64,000 bases of DNA from assembly GCA_002245135.1 (NCBI GenBank), contig NGBS01000001.1, positions 248,001 through 312,000 on the forward strand, given 5' to 3'. Both the position numbers and the translations under genes were made by a program. The stretch comes from Proteromonas lacertae (Eukaryota; Sar; Bigyra; Opalinata; Proteromonadidae). Every line of letters begins with the position of its first letter. The stretch's first letter is position 1. Under the pieces are notes generated by a model. The model was not told where the DNA came from and searched no databases. It saw only the letters and a program-made list of their open reading frames with translations. This document shows positions 11,170 to 23,804 of this stretch, piece after piece.

Positions 11170-13559
11170 ATGGAAACAGGTTCAAAAATAATCAATTCCT
11201 TTATTGCAAAATTCAAAGATTCTGATACTCTCAATCTGGACAGTATAGTTTAAATATGTTACTATAATTATAGAATTTGATGCCAATCGAGAAAATTATC
11301 AGATATTTCTGCAATGGTTATTCCAAAAATGCACTCAACAATTTAATTCTCTAAAATTGGCTCTTTATAGTATGTATATATGTAATAATACTATAGTGAT
11401 GTATGATGAAGCAAATGACATACTGAAAGAGTGTTTAAATCTTCCAAAATGTTCAAATTTTAGAAATCTGATTAGTTTTGAATATACATACATATACACC
11501 AAAACCTCATTGGAATTATTCAATGGAATAATAGAGTATTGTATAAATCTGAGAGATTTAAAACTACATGGAAAAGATGATAATAAAAAGATAGATTATT
11601 CAATTCCTACCCTATTTAATCCAAAATTTAGTCATTTGGATAGTTTATCCTATTCAATTGACTATGCTTCATCATTTGTAAATGTAATAAAGAGTTATTT
11701 ATTAAGTGATGCTAGTAAAACATTAACATTTCTTAATATCTTAAGTGGTTCAAATGCAACAAAAGTAGAAGAAATAGCAAAAGGTTTATTAGAAGGAAAA
11801 TGTGAGAATTTATCAATCCTTCGTATAGGTGGAATGAAAAATCCAGAAGAGGTATATAATATAATAGCAAAAGCATTGATGACAAAGAAATATAACAAAT
11901 TAATTGAAATAACACTAAGTGGATCTTGTATTTCTGCATTAAGTTTACATAACGTATTAGAACCATTAATATTAGGATATTGCCCTTTATTAGAGACAAT
12001 GGATTATGGTGGCTTTTCTGAGAATAATTGCTATAATGAATTTATTCCATATTTAGAATCTGATAGATGTAAAAATTTACATACAATTTATGTTAATGGT
12101 GAATGTGCTTATAGTAATTGTATTTGTTTATCATTGTTACATTCATTATTAAGTGGTAAATTAACCAATTTAAAGAGTTTAATATTTTATGGTTGTTCAT
12201 TTGGTGAGAGAGGTTTGAGTGACTTATGGGATGCATGTATGAATTCTTTATGTCCAAATTTAGAAACATTAAAGTTTCAAAGTATAATTCATTTATTTGT
12301 AACAATAAATAGTGATGCATTTATGTTCACCTGATACTTGGAATCCATTTATTACAGTTTTAAAGAATAATAAACTTCCCAATTTTAAACATTTTATTAT
12401 TTTTGGTATTTATATATATTATTTAATTATGTTTATCATGTAGTATGTCATATTTCAATGTTATTATCAAATGTTTTTAGTGAAATATTAAATAATATGA
12501 ATAATATCAAGTTAGAATTATTAGAATTTAAATGTATAATTATATATATATATATATGTATGTATATATATATGATTAGCTTGTACTTTCGAAGATCGTG
12601 AAGCTCAATATATTGGAAATTCATTCGAAACTTCATCATTAACAAGCATTAATACATTGAACTTGTATGGGTGTCATTTGTCACCAAATGGATCTTATAG
12701 AATATTAAAATCATTCTTATCGTTTCATTATAATAAGTTGAAAGTATTAAATTTCAGTGGTAATAATATTGGTGCAAAAGGATGGACTACCTTCTTTTAT
12801 TGTCTTCAGAATAACAGAATTCCTCAATTAGAAGAATTGAATATTGCATGTTGTGATTTATATGAAAATTACTTTTCATCTATTTTATCATATGATATAA
12901 AATTGCAATGCAATAATCTAAAGGCAATTGTGTTTATGGGAAATCCATTAAAATCACTTGGTATTCAATGGTTAAGTGCAGCTATAAGATCTCATTCATT
13001 CCCTAATCTTGAGATTATCAATTTACAGGATTGTTCAATTGCCACGTTAGAAGCATTGATATTGTTTAATTCACTTTCTAGTGAATATGTGAGTAAATTG
13101 AAGTTTCTTAATATTTCTAGTATATAACTGTATATACATGTAATTAATAGATAATCCAATATCTTCAATTGGAATAGTTGAATTGGGATATGCACTAATC
13201 AGAGGTAATTTAAGTTTTCTAGAATCAATTGAAATTGCTTATGTAACAGCTGATTGGGCAGGATTATATCAATTTCTAGAGATATTAGCAACTCACAATT
13301 GCTATAATTTGAATAACTTGAATATTATAGAGAGTATATATACATTATATAATGATTATATATATTGATAGATATATCATCAAAGAATTTTAATATGACA
13401 AAAATTGAAAAGATGAAATTGTATTATGAACAAATAACTAATTCAAGGGTTTTTCCATTCTTAGAATGTGATGAAGATGAAGAAGAAGAAGAAGATGATG
13501 ATGATGATGAAGAAAATGAAGAAATAGAAAAAGAAGATAGTAATGATGATGAATTATAA
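11170..13559 (+). CDS. Leucine-rich-repeat protein with acidic tail
   Basis: 715-residue LRR protein without a kinase domain, directly downstream of the pseudokinase-LRR gene and probably of the same wider family. Exons: 11170-11242, 11274-11369, 11397-12281, 12313-12405, 12444-12533, 12580-13119, 13151-13333, 13372-13559; every intron is phase 1. The second intron (11370-11396, 27 nt) is readable and easily missed. Repeats of the form LEELNIACCDLYENYF and LKVLNFSGNNIGAKGW lie in the second half. The last 40 residues are a Glu/Asp run. There is no signal peptide or membrane helix. Function unknown; LRRs of this kind usually bind proteins. The acidic tail could be low-complexity drift. Confidence 0.8.
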
Positions 13560-13663
13560 TAGTTAAATAAAAAGACTATTTTTCAATTTTGTTTTTTTAT
13601 TATTCATTAAAAAAAAGAATATAATTTACATAAAAATTTATATTTATAAAATAAATAATTTCA

Positions 13664-15452
13664 CTATTTTGATCTACTATTATAAGTATTAGCTTTAGAA
13701 TCTCTCTTTTCTTTCTTTCCTTTAGGCGACATTGCTTGAGCCCATTCATTTCTTACACTCTTTGGCAATCTCAACTCCAACAACTCCTGATATTCTTTAG
13801 TATATTCAATATTCTCATCTAAACAATTCTATACAACAATAATAATTAATATATACACAAAAATCATCAAAATATATAACAACACCTTCTTCATTATTGC
13901 ACAGTTTATGTTGGAATGTATTTTGTGTCAGTTTCTCCATTACTTCTCTCTCTATGTCAGTTATACATAATAACGATGAAATATCATATAAGTCATCTTC
14001 AATAATATAACCAGCTCTATTAATATCAAAGAAATCAAAAATAGCTTTCAATTTATCAACTATAGTTTCAGTTGGATTTCTAAGACATCTTAAACATGAT
14101 ATTAATATTCTTATATCCACAACATCAGTTAGATAAATATCAAAACTACTGTATATTTGATTTACTTTCTTGGGTGAGATATCATTACCAAAATCTAACA
14201 CTAAACACTCCATAAATTGTTCTCTTGATATGAGATTCAATGTTCCTGTTTCCATTGCATAATTACATAAATCGTTATACAAAGTGACTAAATCTTCATC
14301 ATCAGATTCACGATCTATTTATAATAATTTAAATATAATATAATATACGTTTTGGTAGTCTTAATGTATGATGAAGTGATTCAAGTCTTTCCCATCTCAA
14401 TAATTCTCTTCTTTCTCTATTCGAGTGTTGTTCTTTTATTTCTTTTTCCATTTCTGCTGGTGTTAGACTTTGAGTATTTACAATCTAAATAAATAAATAA
14501 TAAATACATAATTTATACTGTAGTTGCATTTGAGCACTTTGTTCTTTGGAAATTACAATATTTCTGTGGATCAGATGCTTCTAATCTTGGAGATTTCAAT
14601 TGATGACCTGTCAATACTTGCATTGTAGTTCTTCTAAATACATCTTCTTTTAATCTCTTCTTTAATTCATCAAGATCTCTATTTTGTACTTTTAAAGCAC
14701 GAACTAAACGATCACACTATTATATAATAATAATTATTATTATTATACGACAAATGGATGTGGTTCTTTTGGTCTTAGTGGATAAGATCCACTAACATAT
14801 TCACTCTTCTTTGCTGGCCATAATTTGGGACTTCCAGATAAAGGATCTTCATAATCCCAAGCTATATCTTTCTGGTGTAAATAATTGGGTAAACCAATTT
14901 CTGTATCTGTTCTGTTTAGTAAACTCATTGATAATGAACCTCTTAAACCATATCGTACACTTTCTGCAACTTTATTTACTACTGTTTTTGCTGCACTGTT
15001 ATTTCGACCAGCATACCATGGTCCAAATTTGGGTGGTACTTCCATAAATGCTGGATTACTACGCACTGGAGCTATTTATATATTAATAATAACATTCATT
15101 ATACATAAACTCTCATTTGACTTTTCTTTCATTCCTCTTAGCCTTTTTTGTGTTGGTGATAGAGGTCTCTTTGGTGGTGATTTAATTGCACGATTATGAA
15201 CAAGTGGATTTGATGGTGCTGAGTTGTAAAGGGAAGCTAAAGTTCTGCCTCTTGTGACAGTTCTTTCATTGTATAATTCTTCTCTCTTTTTGTCTATATT
15301 TGTAATAATTATATAGATACATTTATCAGACCATAAATACGATCTATTGATAGCATCAAGCAATTTCTGATTAGTTGTTTGTCGTTGACGTTGTTTCTAT
15401 TGCATATATACAAAAAACGTACTAATTGTTGATGTATAGCTGCTTCATCCAT
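13664..15452 (-). CDS. EF-hand protein, unknown function
   Basis: 522-residue protein in eight exons (15452-15423, 15396-15321, 15293-15111, 15071-14749, 14716-14519, 14484-14349, 14314-13857, 13828-13664), all phases consistent. The N-terminal half is basic and proline-containing with a block GPWYAGRNN; the middle is charged and helical. The C-terminal third carries an EF-hand-like pair, clearest at FDFFDINRAGYIIEDDLYDI, where loop positions 5 and 12 (Ala, Asp) depart from the calcium-binding pattern, so calcium binding is doubtful. The last exon codes a lysine-rich tail. It diverges from ELOF1 with 79 bp between start codons and shares the CAAGCTT element there. I do not recognise the family. 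A cilium or cytoskeleton role is only a guess from the setting. Confidence 0.75.
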
Positions 15453-15492
15453 GTGAAAAAAGAAAAACTAATTAAAAACGAACAAATCAAAT

Positions 15493-15499
15493 CAAGCTT
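15493..15499. promoter_or_regulatory. CAAGCTT element between the EF-hand gene and ELOF1
   Basis: Lies 33 bp before the ELOF1 ATG and 41 bp from the EF-hand gene's start. AAGCTT is palindromic, so one copy could serve both divergent genes. Confidence 0.5.
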
Positions 15500-15531
15500 T
15501 TATTTCAAATAAGAATTGAAAATAAATCAAA

Positions 15532-15925
15532 ATGACCAAGAAGAAGGGTATGAAAAAAGTAATTAAGAAGGTGAAGGAGCATGTTGCAGTTGTATTTGAT
15601 TGTCCATTTTGTAGTCATTCCGAAACAGTACAATGTAAGATGTATGTTTATTGAAATGCTATATTTTTAGGAACAGGAAAGAGAAAAATGGTGAACTAGT
15701 GTGTAGGGTATGTAATCAACGGTATCAAGCAACGATTACAAGTATTAAATAAGTGTTGTTATAATCGAAATAGATCTGACAGAACCTATTGATTTGTACT
15801 ACAAGTGGACTGAAGCACTTATAAATTTGAATGAAGGTGAAGGAAATTCTGATGATGATGGAAGAGAAGATGATTATGGTGGAGATAAAGCAGATTCAGA
15901 CGAAGAGAATGAAGAAGAAGATTAA
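15532..15925 (+). CDS. ELOF1: Transcription elongation factor Elf1/ELOF1
   Basis: 110-residue homolog of the RNA polymerase II-associated elongation factor Elf1, which binds the transcribing polymerase and helps passage through nucleosomes and damaged DNA. Exons 15532-15641, 15671-15741, 15774-15925. The zinc ribbon is intact: CPFC in FDCPFCSHSETVQCKM and CRVC in LVCRVCNQRYQATIT, followed by the family signature LTEPIDLYYKWTEA. The basic N-terminus (MTKKKGMKKVIKKVK) and a long Asp/Glu C-terminal tail are as in fungal Elf1; human ELOF1 is shorter (83 residues). The exons are too short to stand out as open frames, so the gene is easily missed. A CAAGCTT element lies 33 bp upstream of the ATG. 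Confidence 0.93.
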
Positions 15926-16090
15926 TAATTCGTTAACATATCTTACATCGATATTTATTTTCTATTTTCTATTTTGTTAAGAAGAATAAAGTTTTGAAAT
16001 AACATAATTAATGATAATTTCTTGAAAATTGAGGTTATAAAAACAAAAAAGGAGATTTTGAAGAAGAAAAAATAAAAAAATCTTAAGACA

Positions 16091-16097
16091 CAAGCTT
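16091..16097 (+). promoter_or_regulatory. CAAGCTT element before GCVT
   Basis: Starts 41 bp upstream of the ATG and is followed by TTGCTTGA, a second half-match. Confidence 0.5.
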
Positions 16098-16131
16098 TGC
16101 TTGAAACGATATTTATATCTCACTTTTTATC

Positions 16132-17401
16132 ATGTTATCTGTTGTATCAATTATTATTTTATTATAATAGGGAAGAAGATTATTCTCAAGTAATGTAGCA
16201 AATGCTATAAAAACACCACTTTATGCACTTCATCAAGAAATGAAGGGTAAGATGGTTGAATTCGCTGGATATGCATTACCTGAACAATATGAAGGATTAG
16301 GAATTACAAAAGAACATATGGCTGTTCGTGCACCAAATGGAGCTGGTATTTTCGATGTGTCACATATGGGTCAAATTAGATGGCATGGTAAAGACAGATA
16401 TGAATTTATTGAATCACTTGTAGTTGGTGATATTAGAAGTTTAGGTGAAGGAGAAGCAAAATTGAGTGTAATTACCAACGAACAAGGTGGTATCATTGAT
16501 GATACTGTTATTACTAATGCTGGTGATTATATCTACGAAGTTATCAATGGTGCTACTAAATTCGGTGATATGAAACACTTTGACAAACACATTGAAGAAT
16601 TCAGAAAGAAAGGTAAAGATGTCTCCTATGAATATGTCCAAGATGAAGCTTTAATAGCATTACAAGGAAAAGGAGCTTATAAACTTTTACAACCATTGTT
16701 AGATTCAGTCGATTTATCTAAATTATCATTCATGCATGGTTTAGATACTAAAGTATGTAATGTCCCATGCAGAGTCACAAGATGTGGTTATACTGGTGAA
16801 GATGGTTTCGAAATCTCAATCCCAGAGAAAGAGTCTATTGGCATTACCAAGAAATTATTTGATGCTGGAGCTGTACCATGTGGTTTAGGTTGTAGAGATA
16901 GTTTGAGATTGGAAGCTGGATTGTGTTTATATGGAAGTGATATGGACGACACTATAGATCCAATGAGTGCTGGTTTGTGGTGGTGTTTCAGTAAGAACAG
17001 AAGAGATAAAGGTGGATTTGTTGGATATGAAAATGTAATGAGAAGAGTATATTATAATTATTTATTTTATCTAATAGTCTAAGGCTTGGACTGAAAAGAG
17101 AGTAGGTATGGGATTTGCTAAAGCTTGTCCAATTCCAAGACATGGATCAATTGTATATAACACTGATGGTAGTAAGATTGGTCATATTACAAGTGGTACA
17201 TTCAGTCCAGTGTATTTATTAATTGTTATTTTTTTTATTATTTTATGAAATAGGTTACGTAAGCCAGTGACAATGGGATATGTTGCTAAAGGTTATCATA
17301 AGAATGGAACCAATGTTTTAATTGAAGTCAGAGGAAAGAAATACCCAGCCACAGTTCAAAAAGTTCCATTTGTACCAACTACATATTATAGAGCCAATTA
17401 A
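16132..17401 (+). CDS. GCVT/AMT: Aminomethyltransferase (glycine cleavage T-protein), mitochondrial
   Basis: T-protein of the glycine cleavage system: it takes the aminomethyl group from lipoyl H-protein and, with tetrahydrofolate, releases ammonia and makes methylene-THF in the mitochondrial matrix. 389 residues, the family's normal length. Exons 16132-16143, 16171-17046, 17078-17211, 17254-17401. The first exon codes only four residues; spliced, it gives MLSVGRRLFSSNV, a good mitochondrial presequence. Family blocks: FDVSHMGQIRWHG, NEQGGIIDDTVI, RCGYTGEDGFEISIP and GCRDSLRLEAGLCLYG. The C-terminal OB-like part ends in VPTTYYRAN. A CAAGCTT element starts 41 bp before the ATG. Confidence 0.96.
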
Positions 17402-17504
17402 AGCTTTTGAATATGGTAACATGACAATGTAATTATGATATTTGTTGTTTATTGGTTGAAAAAAAGAATTGTAAACATTTAACAAATGTAAAACAAAATA
17501 ATAA

Positions 17505-17512
17505 AAGCTTGA
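17505..17512 (+). promoter_or_regulatory. AAGCTTGA element before NMD3
   Basis: Reverse complement TCAAGCTT; 38 bp before the ATG. Confidence 0.5.
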
Positions 17513-17549
17513 CTTTTATTTGACTTACTTTATTCTTTTTTTCGTTTTT

Positions 17550-18999
17550 ATGGAAGCAATATATCTTTTTTTAAATGAAGCAATATGTTTGCTTAATTAT
17601 TTTAATCACTGCTGTTTGTGTGGAGTAGCAACAAAGCCTTATAAAGGTGGAATGTGCTTAGATTGTCTTAGAAAAGAAATTGATATCAAAGAGGGAATAC
17701 CTACACAGTATGATGTGATATTTTGCCCAGACTGCAATAAATATCTAACAATAACTAAGACTTATGTGTATGTTGAAAGAGAGTCAGTAGAGATGATGGG
17801 ATTGTTGCTCAAATATCTTAGAAAAACTAGTGACATTGAGTTGAAAGATGCATCATTTATATACACTGAACCTCATTCCCGAAGAATAAAAATCAAGATA
17901 GTTATTCAAAAAACTACGGAAGAAGGACTAATTATCCAAGATAACATGGTAATTGAATTTAAAGAAATACCTAGGATGTGTGTACCATGTCAAAAGATTC
18001 AAACTGGAACAGATCATGAAGCAATTGTTCAAATTAGACAAAGAGTAAAACATAAGAAGACTCTGTTATATTTAGAACAATTAATATTACACAATTATTG
18101 TAAACATAACACTGTCACTTGTGAAACAGTAGCAGGAGGAATGGATTTTTACTTTGCAACTTTAGTTCAAGCAAATATATTTGCTTCTTTTGTTACACAT
18201 TCAGTACCATGCAAATCAAATACTGCTAGACAATATAAATCTATAGATGTTCGTAGTAATATTGAATCATGGGAAACTACAATATGTTTAACAGTTCCAG
18301 ATGTTTGCAAAGTATTTTTATATATATCTTTCTATTTTCTTATTATTGTTATTAGAATGATTTATGTGTTTTGGATAAAAGTCAATATAATATGTTAAAA
18401 CAGTTAGGAAACGTAGTAATTTGTCATCATATATCTTCTTCACTCCATTTTATAAGTCCATTAAGCGGCGAAAAAGCTGTAGTGACAATGGAAATTTTCA
18501 ATAAAAATCCAATTCAACCTACTTACACATCTGATTTAATGTCTGAATTTATAGTAATAGAAATAGATAAACCATATGTAACTGTATGTAGAGATAGTGA
18601 TTTTGGTGTGAATGATGATAAGTATACAACTAAAACATTTTTATGTGATTATTTAACTGAAGGTGATATTGTAATAGGATATTTCGTTAAATCAATGATG
18701 ATGGGTGATAATTATCAATCCTGTACTGTATATATTGCTCTATTATTATTTTTATATTAGAAAGAAGAATTTCAAGATGTATATTTAGTGAAGAAGAAGG
18801 TTGAAAAAAGAAAACATACTGAGAATAAGAAATTTGATCATTTAAAGACAAAATCTCAACCATATATCTTTTTTATTATTGTTATTTACATATAATTATG
18901 TCTACTTAATACAATATAATGGGTGAAAAAGGAGATATGGAAGTATTATTGGATGATTTAGAAGATGATGAAATGATGAGAACTGCAATTCAATCTTAG
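17550..18999 (+). CDS. NMD3: NMD3, 60S ribosomal subunit export adaptor
   Basis: Homolog of NMD3, which binds late pre-60S subunits and recruits the CRM1 exportin. Start at 17550 is the first Met in frame before the zinc-binding N-terminus HCCLCGVATKPYKGGMCLDC; further metal ligands are FCPDC and CVPC. Exons 17550-18311, 18356-18727, 18761-18863, and probably 18920-18999. The last junction cannot be GT-AG: there is no AG between the end of the lysine-rich exon and the acidic C-terminal block (EVLLDDLEDDEMMRT). Removing 18864-18919, which starts ATATCTTTTT and ends AA, restores frame and gives 438 residues with the acidic end typical of NMD3. Without that intron the frame stops at 18893. CAAGCTT-type element (AAGCTTGA) 38 bp upstream. 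Confidence 0.9.
18864..18919 (+). other. Candidate U12-type AT-AA intron in NMD3
   Basis: 56 nt. The donor reads ATATCTTTTT, one mismatch from the U12 AT-AC consensus ATATCCTTT. A branch-like CTTAAT lies about 10 nt before the end, and the intron ends ATAA. Chosen because it is the solution that joins the lysine-rich exon in frame to the acidic C-terminus. A one-base sequence error is the alternative. Confidence 0.5.
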
Positions 19000-19104
19000 C
19001 ATATTAATTATTATTATTATTATCTGTTTATTGGATTAAAACAAAACTAACACATACAACATCAACAATTTGGTAATAAAGATAAGAAATTACAATTAAA
19101 AAAA

Positions 19105-20398
19105 TTAATACATATTAGCTACAGTAATATCACCACATATATTTTCAAAGCATAGAATTGGATGTCCGTCTGGTGTTGAAATTGTATAACATTTAGAAAT
19201 AAACTCAGTTAACATTCCTTGTAGATTTGGTGTATCAGTGTTTACTGGTTCAGATAATTCAATAATAATCTTTGAAATAGTGGAAGAAATAGGTGAATAT
19301 ATTTGGAATAATAACATAGGAGATGGTGCTTGTGGTGGTGGTCCAATAAGGTAAATACTCATTTGGAATACTTCATTTGTTGGTGGCAATATAACATCTT
19401 TAGAAACTAATTCAATTTTCCAGAATCTTGCACCAATAAACTTTGATTTATCTCTCTTTCCAGTCTTTGCTATTGATTCAGTGAATTTGGCTAAGGTTTG
19501 TCTTTGGTTATTGAGTTCTTCTTCTTCTTCTGGTGATATTTTAATACCAAATGGACTAGCTACTGTTTTATCCATATATTCTGTCCTTCCTCTTGGTTTC
19601 CACTTTAATACAGGAATAAATTTATTACTTCTTATCATATCATCTGTTAATTGTTGTTGAACTTCTTTCTCAGTATCTAATACTTTAACAGCACTTACTA
19701 AACGTTCTAACATTGCTTCATTCACTAATAAATTGAAACAACCATCCTTTGGTATTAATAATCGATTATCACTGAAGTTCAACAGTGTTCTTTTCATAAA
19801 CATTTTGGCATTTTTGGATGAGAATACTTTCGCATCTTGGTTTATCTTGAATAAGTAGTTTTTATGTTCCCATATAAATGGTTGTGGTTTCCACATTAAT
19901 TGACGCCAATGAACTATTTCTTCGATTATTCTTAAGGTAATTAATCTATATTTTTCTAATAGTTGCATTGTTTTCTATAATATAAGAATAATTTCTATTA
20001 TACACTATCCTGATCTAAACAGCTATTAATCTGTAATTTCAAGTTGTACAAATAATCTTCTCGATGTCTTATTAACTAGACAATAACAAATACAAAAATA
20101 CAAATAAAATATCAACAGTAGCTTGTTTATGATCTTGCAACATTTGGAGCTGATGTTGAACTGCATAAATATTCTCTGGTGTTGCTTCTGTTCCATAAGA
20201 CCTATAAATAGTGAAACTATATCAATACTCCATAAAAGCTTTTATATCACTTTGTGGAATACCAAGCTCTCCCCATAATTGATTAACTTCAATGAGACTT
20301 TGAACATAAAAATCTGGCTGTAGAGTTCGCAGACTATTAGGACCTAAACTGAGATTGAGACTTTGACTTAAAGTCTTTTCGTTGTGAGTAGGCTCCAT
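19105..20398 (-). CDS. Coiled-coil protein, possibly ciliary, unknown
   Basis: 403-residue protein; exons 20398-20229, 20201-20102, 20075-20004, 19974-19105, all in frame. The N-terminal third has an LWGELGIP segment resembling that of PRC1/MAP65-like proteins and heptad-rich helices (REDYLYNLKLQINS). The middle carries EIVHWRQLMWKPQPFIW, a strongly aromatic block that looks conserved. The C-terminal half is mixed beta, with a Pro-rich turn (IGPPPQAPSP) and two Cys near the end (CFENICG). No membrane segment or signal peptide. I do not recognise a named family. It diverges from the GluRS gene with 55 bp between start codons. The setting among cilium genes is only weak evidence for a ciliary role. 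Confidence 0.75.
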
Positions 20399-20420
20399 GT
20401 AACGCTATTTTTTGTTTTAA

Positions 20421-22123
<1,703 letters not shown>

Positions 22124-22199
22124 TTTATAATTATTACTTCTAACGCTTTCACCCACAAATACAACATATACATATTACTAATAGTATTTATAATTAAAT

Positions 22200-23400
22200 T
22201 CATCCAAATACAGCAACTCTCCACAATGCCACATCACATACCCTCTGCAATTTACTATTATCAGTTCTTTGGCCAATTACTACATGGAATGGAGCTAATC
22301 TCTCTAAAGCTACTGGAACATGGAAAGTCTTTCTTCTAGATCCACTAATTCTTACTTCTGTTTTATCTTGCAATGATTGAATTAAAATTGTTACATCTTG
22401 CTCATAATCCCACACTCCATCAACTGGTTTTTCTTTATTGTGTCCATTTTCATGACAAACGATGTGCATTGATTTATTTCTACCAGCATCATCTTCTGCA
22501 TATAAATATACACCTATGTATTCCTCTGTTGTTGGATTCCATAAATATACTTCAAAGATAACTCCAAAATTAGGTAAAAAATACCATAAAGTTAAAGAAA
22601 TATAAATATAAATGTGCAATATACAAAAAAATGATATAATATTTAGACGATTCAGAAGATCTATCACTATCAGGCATTGTTCTAATCTTTACTTCAGTTC
22701 TAAGTGCATCATTACCAAAACATTCAGTTGTACACATGGCTCTTCTCTCCATCGGACCTAATATGCTTTTCATTCTTAATGCTGTTCTTGAATCTATTAT
22801 TGTTGGAGATAATGTCATAGGAAAACCTAAATATTTAACAGGAGGCTTTCCTTCATCTAAATGTGTATATGTTTTAATGGGTGCTTCTTTCCAATGACCA
22901 TTAGTAATATTGAAATTTTGGAAATTTTCTTCAAATCGTAAACCACCTAGTGCCCTTTGTATTGCTTCTTTTAAATCATCTACTGAAAAATATTCTGCTT
23001 CAAGGAGTAATTCTTGAAGTTCTCTTTTTGACTCAGGGAGGATAATTTTTAAAGTTCTTAAATAATTAAGTATATATCTGAAATGAGTGGGATCTCTATC
23101 AAAAAAATATTCTCCTTTATCGTTAGGCTTTGTTAATTCCGATCTTCGCGAAAACATTGCTGCAAACATAGAAGGAGCAGAAGTTAATTTACAGTTAGTT
23201 AAGAAAAAAGCAATAGATAGAATAGTAAAGGATATGTACATCGTCTGGTTTCGAATAAAGTACCACCAATATTTAAAACAATCGAATCTTCTATTAAATA
23301 TAGGTTTCTAATGTATACCATCTGATATAACACTTTCTTCAAAGATTGAAGGATCTTGCATCTTATTTATATGGCAGGCTGTGTCTAATGAAAAAGCCAT
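22200..23400 (-). CDS. BTB/T1 (KCTD-like) domain protein
   Basis: About 353 residues: an N-terminal potassium-channel-tetramerisation-type BTB domain and an unrecognised C-terminal domain. The T1 fold is read from VLNIGGTLFETRRCT, SMFAAMFSRR, FFDRDPTHFRYILNYLR and LLLEAEYFSVDDL. Such proteins often form oligomeric adaptors for cullin-3 ubiquitin ligases (family knowledge; no partner is visible). Exons 23400-23319, 23290-23236, 23188-22638, 22573-22200. The first intron is GT-AG (28 nt). The second and third have no usable AG and are U12-type: donors ATATCCTTT and ATATCATTT, branch-like TTCTTAAC and TTCTTTAAC, ends AA or AC. The C-terminal part holds FEVYLWNPTTEEYIGVYL. It diverges from the ferredoxin gene over 404 bp. 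Confidence 0.85.
22574..22637 (-). other. U12-type AT-AC intron in the BTB gene
   Basis: 64 nt on the minus strand: donor ATATCATTT, branch-like TTTCTTTAACTT, and end TTTTTTAC. It joins SSKY in frame to SNFGVIFEVYLW. No AG occurs anywhere a GT-AG intron could end, and all three elements match the minor-spliceosome AT-AC pattern. Confidence 0.75.
23189..23235 (-). other. U12-type intron (AT-AA, or AT-AC if ending at 23183) in the BTB gene
   Basis: The donor ATATCCTTT is a perfect U12 consensus, and the branch-like TTCTTAACT is one base from TTCCTTAACT. Two ends keep frame: AA at 23189 (47 nt, giving CTLTSAPSMF, the usual T1 spacing) or AC at 23183 (53 nt, giving CTSAPSMF). No AG lies inside the whole interval. 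Confidence 0.75.
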
Positions 23401-23804
23401 TTAAACGACTTTGGCTTGATACTTTCAAACTTTTTTTTTGAAATTTTTGATATTCTACATCAGGTTATTGTATAGCGAAGATAATCATAAAATGTATGGT
23501 ATTATCGTTATAAACTGAATATACTAAATTTTAAGTGTATTATAATGTGTAGTGTTCATTTTTGTAATTTTAACCATTTAAAATTAAATAAATGAAAATG
23601 AAATTACAAAATAAAATACATCAAATAATATGTAGATGATCAATAAACTATGTGTATTTTATATAATTATTGTAGAGAAGAGTTTTTGCATGATATACAT
23701 TGTTTCAATACGTAACAAGTATTTTTATCATTATACTATCGTTATTTAAAAAGATATAAAATTAAAAAAGCTTGATCACACTCAAACGGTTTTATCTTCT
23801 CGGA
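23401..23804. other. 404-bp divergent intergenic region
   Basis: Lies between the start codons of the BTB gene (minus) and the ferredoxin gene (plus) and so must hold both promoters. It is AT-rich with poly-T and poly-A tracts. The only motifs I can point to are GGCTTG at 23413 (CAAGCC reading toward the BTB gene) and AAGCTTGA at 23768 before the ferredoxin. No open frame, RNA gene or repeat was seen. Confidence 0.6.
23768..23775 (+). promoter_or_regulatory. AAGCTTGA element before ferredoxin
   Basis: Same octamer as before NMD3; 30 bp before the ATG. Confidence 0.5.

Noticed and set aside
12534-12579. TA microsatellite as a repeat element
   Set aside because: It is the body of an ordinary GTAT...TAG intron of the LRR gene; intron AT-richness produces such runs throughout.
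18919-18999. Stand-alone 26-residue acidic ORF
   Set aside because: Better explained as the last exon of NMD3; an acidic end is typical of that family.
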